64,000 nt of DNA, taken from assembly GCA_024704765.1 (NCBI GenBank), contig JAKMXF010000133.1:372001-436000 (forward strand), read 5' to 3'. Positions 51,638-61,361 of the stretch are shown in pieces; positions within the stretch are counted from its first letter, which is position 1, and every line of letters starts with the position of its first letter. This DNA comes from Oopsacas minuta. Lineage: Eukaryota; Porifera; Hexactinellida; Lyssacinosida; Leucopsacidae. The position numbers and the translations under genes were made by a program. Under the pieces are notes generated by a model. The model was not told the origin of the DNA. It saw only the letters and a program-made list of their open reading frames with translations, and did no database searches.

Positions 51638-52450
51638 ATGAGATCCTTAACGATTTTCTCTTTCCTTCTACTTATCGCTATCAACTCAGCTCAATTTGTA
51701 CGGTTTTCCTTACCAGAAAGCTCGATTACATATTTTATTTGTCAACTTCATGCTCCTTCTGGGCTGAATTTTTCCGCAACAGTTCCTTCTCTCAGTCTTA
51801 ATAGTAATGACAATTATTTTTATTTTGACGAAGTGGATGATCATCTCGATCCTTTGAGATATCATGGTTATCATATTCCTGATTTCTCTCTTGAAATGTT
51901 ATCAGGTTTTATTCAAGTTATGAATTTCCAAGATGAAGATTTTGAAAATATTTCCTGTTTCCAATATCTTAATGATGACACTCTGATGCAACATCACTTA
52001 TCAATGAATTATTTATTGCAACCCGGCGAACTTACTACCACAACCCCTGTTGTTCATCCTTCAGATAACCTACCCACAACACAATTACCGATATCCTACA
52101 TGCCACCAACTTCTATGACTAATAATATTCCAGAATCACAAATTTGGAAATATCTCGCTATTTCCTTAGCTGTCATTTTGATACTCTTTCTTTGCTGTTG
52201 TGTGGTACGAGGTTGTATAGCACTACTGTTAATTTTCTCTTATTTTATCAGTATTTTGAGACATAATTCATGTAGTTATGACGCTCGTAATGATGGCAGT
52301 ATTGCTCCATCACTGATTGAAAGCAAAATACTCGTTGATACTGCTGAACATGTGCATGTCGAACTTGGAGATATAAATCCACTTACAAATTCTCATGATC
52401 CTGATTTTCATCCTGACGATAGGCAGGAAGATGAATCCAATCAAACATAG
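51638..52450 (+). CDS. Ig-like single-pass membrane protein, first of a tandem pair
   Basis: 270 residues, single exon. Signal peptide MRSLTIFSFLLLIAINSA, one extracellular domain of about 110 residues, a Thr/Pro stalk (about 130-165), a membrane helix (LAISLAVILILFLCCCVV) followed by a second hydrophobic stretch, and an acidic His/Asp-rich cytoplasmic tail. The extracellular domain has two cysteines about 75 apart (FICQLHAPSG and ISCFQYLNDD) in a V-set-like spacing. It shares the ordered words APxG, RYxGxHxPD and CxxxLNxD with the next gene. No tryptophan marks a canonical Ig core, so the Ig assignment is tentative. Function unknown; surface recognition is inferred from topology. Confidence 0.7.
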   Translation: MRSLTIFSFLLLIAINSAQFVRFSLPESSITYFICQLHAPSGLNFSATVPSLSLNSNDNYFYFDEVDDHLDPLRYHGYHIPDFSLEMLSGFIQVMNFQDEDFENISCFQYLNDDTLMQHHLSMNYLLQPGELTTTTPVVHPSDNLPTTQLPISYMPPTSMTNNIPESQIWKYLAISLAVILILFLCCCVVRGCIALLLIFSYFISILRHNSCSYDARNDGSIAPSLIESKILVDTAEHVHVELGDINPLTNSHDPDFHPDDRQEDESNQT

Positions 52451-52695
52451 ACCTCTACGGTTTGACTGTTTTATTTATTTTTCTGCTTTCCAGATAGGTT
52501 GTTAACTTTTTGTTTTGAGTTCATATGTTTTTATATTTTTTGAGTTAGTTACTATCTCTATATTCAATACATTATTGGTAACAGCATTATATCGGCTACG
52601 GCTATCTCATATCATTATTAATTTAATATATTTAGCATCTTGTCTAGAATATACATCAATTACCTCGACACAGAATTTTATTTTTAAGATCAATA

Positions 52696-53388
52696 ATGCT
52701 CGCTACATATTTCTTGATAATTCTGTCTATCTCCATAATTTCTGGAAAATTCCTTTCATACCCGAATAATCCATCTATTGGCGATACGGTTGTCTTAAAA
52801 TGTATGCTTAATGCTCCGGAAGGGATGATGTTCGCATCTATAGCTCCCAAATTGAAGATAAACAATTCAGGTTATCCAATCTCATTTGACAAGATAACTG
52901 AGAATCTTGACAATGATAGGTACTATGGGCTGCATCTACCAGATGAAGATCGTAGCCGTCTCAGAGGAGATATTACTATTTTCTTTATAAAAGAAACTGA
53001 TTTATACACAAATTTTACTTGTCTTGCACAATTAAACAATGACTCATTCATTGAATTAATGCTCAACATATCACAATCTGACTCAGAGCAATCTATTCCT
53101 AACTCTCCACCTACTAATACAACGTCAAATTGTACTACAGAAGAAGATGCAATTTTGAAAATTATTACTGGCTTACTTTCATTCGTGTTTTCGATAAAAT
53201 TTTCTATTTTTGGGGTGATTATATTTTGTGTAATCTGTTATCTCGCCAAAAGATATTACCCCAAAAGAACTGTTGTTCCAGAGGTAATACAAGATACAAA
53301 ATTGAAGCCTGGAAAAGAGACAGAGGATGTAGTTCTTACGAAATTCAAACCAGTTGATGGCAATGCCACACACGAAGAGGTGCAATAG
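52696..53388 (+). CDS. Ig-like single-pass membrane protein, second of a tandem pair
   Basis: 230 residues, single exon, 245 bases downstream of its paralogue. Signal peptide MLATYFLIILSISIISG, then an Ig-like domain opening IGDTVVLKCMLNAPEG and closing NFTCLAQLNNDSF, with the shared RYYGLHLPDED word. A short Asn/Thr-rich stalk, a membrane helix (ILKIITGLLSFVFSIKF to IIFCVICYLA) and a charged tail of about 45 residues follow. GDTVVLKC is a typical Ig B-strand. There are about six N-glycosylation sequons. The tail has no recognisable ITIM or ITAM tyrosine motif. The pair arose by tandem duplication and has diverged strongly. Confidence 0.7.
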   Translation: MLATYFLIILSISIISGKFLSYPNNPSIGDTVVLKCMLNAPEGMMFASIAPKLKINNSGYPISFDKITENLDNDRYYGLHLPDEDRSRLRGDITIFFIKETDLYTNFTCLAQLNNDSFIELMLNISQSDSEQSIPNSPPTNTTSNCTTEEDAILKIITGLLSFVFSIKFSIFGVIIFCVICYLAKRYYPKRTVVPEVIQDTKLKPGKETEDVVLTKFKPVDGNATHEEVQ

Positions 53389-53790
53389 TTTAAGTTCAAA
53401 CAACTCAGTCACTTTTTAGGTATTAAATGTTTCATTTGTTAATTTTGTTATTTCACTTCACTTCATTTCCGCATTATTGCTTAATTATTAGTTGAGAATT
53501 TGCATGCAGAATTATTAATATTTTCATACACAATAATCTAGTATGCTGTAATTTAATTGTAATTAATTCGTTGAGGTAAATAGCACACAAGCATCAAGCA
53601 GACAATAAGCCACGTGTCTATTCAATTACATTTATTTCTACATACAATAATTACATAGAAATGTTACTCAATGGTAGCTTTATTACACACTCAATGCACA
53701 TGATTCACCCTAAGGTCAAATTCAACTCTTATATAATGAACAAAATTGTAATGTATATATAATTTATACAAATATTATTACATATAAGTG
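53389..53790. other. Intergenic upstream of PCYT2
   Basis: About 400 AT-rich bases, expected to hold the 3' end of the Ig-like gene and the PCYT2 promoter. Nothing else recognised. Confidence 0.5.
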
Positions 53791-54861
53791 ATGGCTGACT
53801 TATCTGATCCCTCTGAGATCCGTGTCTACACGGATGGATGCTATGACCTTGTACACTATGGACACGCTAACTCCCTTAGACAGGCAAAACAGCTGGGAAC
53901 ATACCTCGTGTCGGGTGCACACTCTGAGGAACAGATTAAATTTCACAAGGGTCCTCCCCTCTCCAAAGAGGTAGAGAGGTTCGATCAGCTGCGAGCCATC
54001 CGCTGGGTTAACGAGGTAATGGAGAGAGCTCCATACCAAATAACTCCTGAGGTTTTAGACAAGATAAACTGTAAATTTACAGTCCATGGCAATGACATAT
54101 CTCCTCTCGCAGGGGGAGCAGACTGTTACTCTATCGTTAAAGATGCAAAACGCTACAGAGAAGTACAGCGGACCGAAGGGGTATCTACCACAGAATTGGT
54201 TGAGCGTCTGCTACAAGAGAGTAAGGCTCATCACCTCGCTTCTTTCAATGGAGAGGATATTGACGTCAACAATTGGAAATGGGTACCAGAGTTGTGTACG
54301 GACGCTAATGCAATAGATCCTTGTGTAGAAGTATTCTACTATCGGTCTGCTGGTTTAAAGAAGGTTATCAGTGGTATTGGTCCTAAGCCTGGTCAAAAGA
54401 TTTGCTATACGTACGGATCATTTGATTTATTCCATCACGGTCATGTACAATTTCTGAAGAAAGCACATCAACTGGGAGATTATGTAATTGTAGGTATACT
54501 CAATGACCAGACGGTTAATTCGTATAAAGGGGGGAGCTATCCTATTTTGAATATATTAGAGCGTCTCCGCAGTCTGGTATCTTGTCGTTATGTGGATGCT
54601 GCAGTAATTGATGTACCATACAAACTGAATGGAGATATTCTAGACTTTTTCAAACCAGACGTTGTGGTGCATGGAGTAAACCTCTCGGAAGATTTCTTAG
54701 AAAAAGACCCGTACCAGTTAGCAAAAGACCGCGGTATTCTCAAAATCTTATCATCAGGCTCAACACTTACTTCCACTGATCTGATGGCAAGAATTGTAGA
54801 AAATCGTGTTGCTTATGTAGAGCGGAATAAAAGGAAACTGAAGAAGGGAGATGCTAAATAG
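53791..54861 (+). CDS. PCYT2: Ethanolamine-phosphate cytidylyltransferase
   Basis: Makes CDP-ethanolamine from phosphoethanolamine and CTP, the rate-limiting step of the Kennedy pathway to phosphatidylethanolamine. 356 residues from the ATG at 53791, single exon. Two cytidylyltransferase folds: the first with VYTDGCYDLVHYGHANSLRQ (HxGH), a KGPPL lysine, VHGNDI and RTEGVSTTEL. The second has TYGSFDLFHHGHVQFLKKA (HxGH), YPILNILERLRSLVSCRYVD and LSSGSTLTSTDLMARI. This tandem arrangement distinguishes PCYT2 from choline-specific PCYT1. Both HxGH motifs are intact. Slightly shorter than the human protein (about 389). Confidence 0.96.
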   Translation: MADLSDPSEIRVYTDGCYDLVHYGHANSLRQAKQLGTYLVSGAHSEEQIKFHKGPPLSKEVERFDQLRAIRWVNEVMERAPYQITPEVLDKINCKFTVHGNDISPLAGGADCYSIVKDAKRYREVQRTEGVSTTELVERLLQESKAHHLASFNGEDIDVNNWKWVPELCTDANAIDPCVEVFYYRSAGLKKVISGIGPKPGQKICYTYGSFDLFHHGHVQFLKKAHQLGDYVIVGILNDQTVNSYKGGSYPILNILERLRSLVSCRYVDAAVIDVPYKLNGDILDFFKPDVVVHGVNLSEDFLEKDPYQLAKDRGILKILSSGSTLTSTDLMARIVENRVAYVERNKRKLKKGDAK

Positions 54862-55668
54862 GTAACTACTATGTAGTTAGGTTGGCTCTATTATTATTAT
54901 TATTTACATTATTCGCTCCCTCACCAGTAGCCTTCATATTCTATTATTTTGATTAGTAGTTAGTGATATTTATTTATATTTATTTGTTAAAATATCTTGA
55001 AAGAATATATTTCATTGTGTATTAGAACATTACATTCAACTCCTGTCATATCTGAAACGGATATATCGAATCTTGAATTGTACAAATATGGTCCCAAACC
55101 CTAAAAGTAACATATATATCATCAGTAATTATCGCGGTCCCTTGAGCTTTCGATATAACGGGAGTAATTAAGAAATTCAAACTATAAATAATTGATGGAC
55201 CACCTTAAACTCTTTCATCTCAACAGCAAACAAAATAATAATGACATTGCCAGTGGGTGTATAAATTAAATCAAATAACCATTCCTGCCCACTCGCTTGT
55301 TTTTATAACACTATACGCTAATATAGCCAGCTCATGCTATGCAATCATTTGATGATTACTGACCAATATACCACAATAGAATTGCCATGTAATTAATCTG
55401 TTGCATACAAGGAAATTAAAACTGAAGCAATCCACACACTAGTTTACGTGTGTATCATCATATTGAAATTTATATATATATTAAAGCAATTGGTAACCGC
55501 TACATGTTCTATACCCTACGTGTTATCTAGGTGAGATTACAAGTATAATATGAACTACTGACCACTTTTATGAAGTATAAATAGATCGATTCCCCAAACT
55601 CATTACCTATTGTTATATTACTATACTTGAATTACACTACCGCACTAATACAACCTAGTTATTAAGAT
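54862..55668. other. Intergenic with a family A element
   Basis: About 800 bases between PCYT2 and the CH-domain gene. A family A copy lies at 55033-55168; the remainder is AT-rich and holds the promoter of the next gene. No further gene. Confidence 0.5.
55033..55168. repeat. Family A element
   Basis: Contains TTCAACTCCTGTCATATC, TTGTACAAATATGGTCCCAA, ATTATCGCGGTCCCTTGAGC and TTTCGATATAACGGGAGT, so both ends and the core of the family are present. Confidence 0.7.
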
Positions 55669-58600
55669 ATGGAGAATGAAGATATTAAGCAGTTGGAAAT
55701 AAAGGTAGGGAATTCTTATATTTTGTAGTTTTATCGTCACAATATTCTTTCTGCTATATGGCTAATTATTGTAAATTTTCCCACAATTGACACTAAGTTC
55801 ACACCTTTTCAGTCAATTCAAAATTCCCCATCTCGCCAAGTAATTCTATTAAGCGTATTTCTGTTGACTATGGCATATGTGTGTATTGAGAGCTGTACTC
55901 CTTTAGCTATCAAATGCAGTATCATACGAAGAGCGTAGTGCTATTCGCACTAGATTACGAGTATTGAGAAAGGAGATGAATTCTGCAAGAAGTGTAATCT
56001 CCTCTCTCCCTATACAATCTAGAACAGATATTGAATCTGTAAGTTTAAGCATATGTCTGTTTGTATTCGAGGCTATTCATATAATATCACTACTAATTGA
56101 ATATCATATCAGATGTACTAGCTATGTAGTGTACCTTAAAATGGAAAATACAAATAGGTATCACACTTAAACCAGTAAAGATTTCTCGATATCAGTAACT
56201 TAATATACAAGTATACTTTATGGATTGTTAATTGTTAGTAAACTCAAACGGAAGCTTCATTTAGTTATTACTGTTTCTGATTGAATAATATTCGATTTCT
56301 ACCACACATCAGCTAGATTGAATTATTTCTAGTTAGTTACAATATGGCTTAATGTATTAATCACGTTTTAGTTTTTGGCTTAACAAACCAATCCTATGCA
56401 AATCCATACTGGAAGATGTTTCGAATTTTTCTATTTTCTAATACAACTCCCGTTACATAGAACAAGGGTATATCCAAATCCCCGCTTAGGTATATGAAAG
56501 TCTGGAATTGTAATAATATAATCCCAATTCTTCAAAGCAATATATATTTTATCGGTTATAAAAGTGATTTTCGCGGTCCCTTGAGCTTCGATATAACGAG
56601 AGTTAACTTTGGGTTATTTAAAACAATAAATTTAGGAGAAAGTAATAATCTTTATTTTAATCATTCAAATGTTATAAAGTTTCTTGATTAGCATTTTACA
56701 AATTTACTCAAAAATATTCTCTCAATAGAGTTTAACACGAAGTCATCGATTTATCTTTTTACGTTTGTAGCATACATATGTTAGTTCGTATCAGTTCAAC
56801 TACTATTAGTGTCAGGTATTACGTAGACTGTTGCCAGGATGATGGAAGTTTAACTTGAATCCAAAAGTCTACAAATGGCAATATTATTGTGCATTATTCC
56901 GATCCGTATTTCTTGGCTATCACTGCTGCTTTAAAACGTTACTTAGACATCAGTGAGTTCATAGACTTGATTATGTATCTGGGACACTTATTCATTTGCT
57001 AATTGGCTACATCAGTTTTTGCCTGGAGCTGTTTGACCACATCCTCCACTGGTTATATTGCTGTTAGCCCAGGTATAGTCAGTCAGTGATCAGTCCACCT
57101 GATACGAATTATTGAATTATTCCTCATTGAACTAGCCTGTAGCTGTTAGAGATTGGATCTCAGTTTCCATTAATATATCACATTAGTATATTCTGCGAAC
57201 TACCATTTCTTATCTCTTCTCAATAAATTGAAATTTCCCTGTTCTGAAGTACTTTATCCAAATTTGGACATACATGAGAGTTGCATTTTATCTCTCTTGT
57301 TTCACCATTATATCTACTATTCATAGAATATTCAGTTAATCTCTGAACTAATGTCATGCTTCCATTCATAAACCTGTATTCTGCTATAATTATTAGTAAT
57401 AAATTCATTCTAGTTCAGGGCTATGTCGTTTAGAACTCTGTAGTTTCTTGCAAAGTAACTAAAGTTCACATGTAATTGTTTATGCATTCTACACCAATGT
57501 CTGTAACATGACATAAGTTGACCATTCTATCAGCTGGCTTCTTGAATGAATTTTTGCATAAAAACGAGTAGTAAACTTACTGAACTCTGCTATACCTTTG
57601 TCTGATTCAATAATCTCAGATATGTAGCAATTCGCTAATCCCAGAATTCATCTGTTGCCAGTATCCTACAAGGCTCTCTAAACTTGCATAGTTTTCTATC
57701 TATGAGCTGTTTGTTATAAATACGCGATTATTCACTTTAACTTTAACTAAACTCCTAAATATACATAAATGAAGAGGACTAGAAGCGTTTTAGTGCGAGT
57801 TGTAAGTTCTTTATGAATAATTAATAATTTAGTAGTAAATAATGCAATTATTGACGCTATCTAAATACCAAATTTGAATTGTTTTAAGTTTTATTATTTA
57901 TCAATTATTCTATAGACACAACGTCCAAAATCTGCTATATTAACTAACGGTCATGGCAGTAACGCTCATGCACCAGTAGAGAATGGACACAGCCGTAAAT
58001 CACTAGCAGAGAAAACTCCACCTAGTAGTCATGTCAGATCCTCTAAATTTACTAATTTTTCTAAAGATTTCAATCCATTGGATAATTCATCAGCTGTCAA
58101 ATCGATTGGAGATATCAATGTAAGTTTAATATCATTATCAGCACTATTACAATACAATTCTTCGAGCTGCAGTTTATCAATTATGTATTCCTACAGAAGA
58201 GACATTCTTATCAACCTACATCTACTGGACATGATAAAATCACCACTTCACAAACTCCACCTTTTAAGAGAAAAGAGACCAAGGATACATGGTAAGCTAT
58301 TACACTAATACTTATATTATAGTTATTATTACTTGTTTACATATGTAGTGAGACTAGAGGGAGATCTAGAACAATAGATACTGTTATGAGCAGTGATATT
58401 GGTCCTGAGGCTATCAGTAAGTCCAACATTTATACAATACCTACAATACTATACACGTAGTAGTTTATATATTATAATTCTCATTTTAGCAATACAGACT
58501 CTAACCAAACAACAAATACAATTCTGTCTCACAGAGTATGTGAATAGAGAACTTAAGCCTAACAGGAAGATAGTACCTACTGGGGAGAGTCTATATCTTG

Positions 58601-60478
58601 TGTGTGCTGACCCTAGAATATTGTGGTGAGTTCGATTCATTGTGCGTAATATCCTTTGTACAGCAAAATTTTTGGAATTACATATTTCAGTTTGTAACGT
58701 TAATTTACACATCTCTTCTACAGCCGTCTTGTAAATGTTTCAAAGAAAAATACAATTGACATGCGTTGCCTGACAGAGATTAGTGGTTAGTAATACTTGT
58801 CAACTTATCGTGACTTTAACTCTCACTCCATTTATTTACCTTACAATAATTTATAGACACAGCTAGTGATACCCAGATTAAGATAGCTGTAGAAGAGAAT
58901 ATGACATTAGCTGTAGAATCAGCTAGATCTATAGGCTGTCATATTACAGAAGATGATGTTCTTAAAATAATACATCATGATCAAGATATTATACATAAGA
59001 TATTACTCAGAATTCTACGGGTATGTAACGATATTATTTCTAGAATTTAAGGGACCCCAAATAATCTATCTCGTATCTGCCAAATTCTTCGTTTGATGAG
59101 ATTCATTTGTATATGACTAGGAATTCGCTCTATTTATTTTTCACTCAGTTTCCAAAAGCTCCGTTTGTGGAGCTTTCACTGGATATTATTGATGCTGCAT
59201 ATTTAGGCTAGAGTTATAGACTTCGGAGGAATGGGAGATATGCCTTCTAGCTACTTCGGTGAACCTTCCTTCATCTTTGAACAGCTCAATCTTAATATAC
59301 CCACAGACTCCAATGAAACAGTTCCTCCTCCCACGGATGCTACACAATTTGTCTCAGGCAAGCTATCTTCAAACAATGACAAGAAGTCACCAGAAGCTAA
59401 GAAGTAAGTTTGAGTAGAAATATGTCCCTTCATGATCATGCTAATACATATTATACAAATTAGCCTAGCTTTGAAATAGAATATGCAATGTCTAGACACT
59501 AATAAAAGAGGTAATTAGGATTGGTTGCTTAACAATTATTCGATTGAATTATTAATTGCTACATATTTATGCTATGTACTGAACAGGTCAGAAGAATCAA
59601 GAAATACCGATATAGGTGGAATTAAAATCCGTAGAGTATGTTCCGATGTTCTTCCTGATGTGATTGAACGTCCACAGATATCCAAAGCCCAACAGAGCTC
59701 TGACTTCAGAGGTCTAACTGCTTCATTCGAGAAGAACCGTGTAGAACAAATCTCCAGACAGATGAGTGGAGATTCTCCCAAGAAACTTGACTCTGTACAA
59801 ATTGAGACTAAGAACACACCTACTAGTTTAAGGAGACATCATAAAGATGTAATATTCACTAGATCCTCAGAATTACTATCCAGAGAATCAGCTTCATTGG
59901 TTGAAGAACACAATATCTCTAGGACACAAACTCCCCCGTTAGCTAATAGCGATGCTAGCAGTGAGATTACTAAGCCTCCCTCTCGATTTCCAAAGAAACA
60001 TACCTCTCCTCAAGTACAAGCATCTACTGCTTACAGATCACCTCGCACAGCCAAGAAGACCGAATCAAAAGAAGATAAACCCGATTCTGTTTTCGTAACA
60101 AATCCTGAAAATAAATCTACACAACAGAATGAATCAGCTGTTACTGAATTAAGTAAAGCTGACACAATCACATCACCTGAACCTGTCATACAAAATCCAA
60201 CCCCTACACCCTCTCTACCACAAAACCATGTCCCTCAGGAATCTCCCCCTCCCCCCTCAAAACTCACAATGGATTTATCGAAACAAGTAGCTGATTCTCC
60301 AGCGGATTCACCTTTGAACTCAACAGATAGCACTCCCGTAGCATCTATTGATAACGCGAAAGATTCAGATGAATATCTTCTAACACTACAGGATAATGAC
60401 CCTAGTCTAACATATGAACAGCGGAAACGTATTCGGCAATTAAAACGGATGCTTAAACAGAATTTACCCAAAAAATAA
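55669..60478 (+). CDS. Smoothelin-like motif plus single fimbrin-type CH domain protein
   Basis: Ten exons, all phase-consistent: 55669-55704, 55907-56038, 57916-58119, 58197-58291, 58349-58416, 58490-58625, 58724-58785, 58857-59020, 59207-59403 and 59587-60478; 661 residues. Residues 17-30 (YEERSAIRTRLRVLRKEM) resemble the smoothelin motif (YEERKLIRAAIRRVR). A disordered stretch follows, then at about 170-300 a calponin-homology domain of plastin/fimbrin type. Its markers are LYLVCADPRILCRLVN, NTIDMRCLTE and VEENMTLAVESARSIGCHI, against plastin ADGIVLCKLIN, DTIDER and ENLNLALNSASAIGC. A long Ser/Pro-rich tail ends with a second YEQRKRIRQLKRMLKQ motif. Actin binding is likely from the CH domain. 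I know no family with this combination; smoothelins carry a different C-terminal CH. The long intron 56039-57915 contains a family A element. Confidence 0.7.
56039..57915. other. Long intron 2 of the CH-domain gene
   Basis: 1877 bases, by far the longest intron of this gene, AT-rich, with a family A element at 56447-56610. No convincing exon or nested gene was found on either strand, unlike other long introns here. Confidence 0.5.
56447..56610. repeat. Family A element in CH gene intron 2
   Basis: Starts CAACTCCCGTTACATAGAAC, has TTCGCGGTCCCTTGAGCTTC and ends CGATATAACGAGAGTTAACT; about 160 bases with both inverted ends. Confidence 0.7.
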
Positions 60479-61361
60479 ATTTAATCCCATTATTCCTTCC
60501 ACCCGCAAGAGCCAGTTATATAGATATGATTGTTAGAGTTGAGTATTATTTGTTTGATGTAACTTTTATTTAATTTCCCTCTCTGTTTGCAGTTGACAAG
60601 TTTTAAGAGTTTATATATTTTGTGTTCACTTCTTTCTTTCTTGATCTGCAATTCTTATCCCATCTTGTTTCTGGCAAATTCATTATGTTAAAGTGTCTAC
60701 AATCTTGAATATAATGTTATTTTGGTCTGAGATAGGCGAGTGATAGTTGATAAGAATCAAACACTTAATAACTGGTGTGTAGACTCCTATCTTATCAGAT
60801 ATACTGGCTAGTGTTGGCTTACATTTGAGACGGAGAAAGATAGACAGCCACAATAACGTTATGGCCTCCAGAAATGTAATCTGAAATATTCTTTAATAGA
60901 TGGAGCATGAAAAGTTCTTTCTAATGTAATTACTAACGAATCTTCCTTGTGTAGTCACTAGCAGGTTTATTCAGATTGCATATAATGTCGTTCTATGAAT
61001 TGCGACTACATAAACAGCAAAATATATCATTCTGTATTCAATACCAGTGGTCAGCATTTCTACTAGCATCCGATCTCTTCTGTGAAATGCTTTTTGTGTA
61101 ATCTTGCGACGTTCTGCCATCTAGAATTTATTTTCCAAACTTGAATTCATTCAGTTTCGTTGCCACTGAGATTCGTTGCCACTGAGATATATCCTGAAAT
61201 TTTCACTTTCTGTAGACTTCTATTTTCTCATCAATTCTGCAGACTTCTTGGTGGTGAATTTCTAAATGCACACGAGGATATTTCCTTTACATTTAATATC
61301 TGTGTTAGTTCTAATTGTTTGAATAAGTTCCCACATTAACAAGCAGGGGAATAGGAATGAC
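60479..61361. other. Intergenic, with a 16-base tandem duplication
   Basis: About 880 AT-rich bases without a gene. CGTTGCCACTGAGATW is present twice head to tail at 61158-61173 and 61174-61189. The downstream gene's promoter should lie here. Confidence 0.5.

Noticed and set aside
53130-53412. Overlapping ORFs on both strands in the second Ig-like gene
   Set aside because: Alternative-frame shadows of the membrane and tail region.
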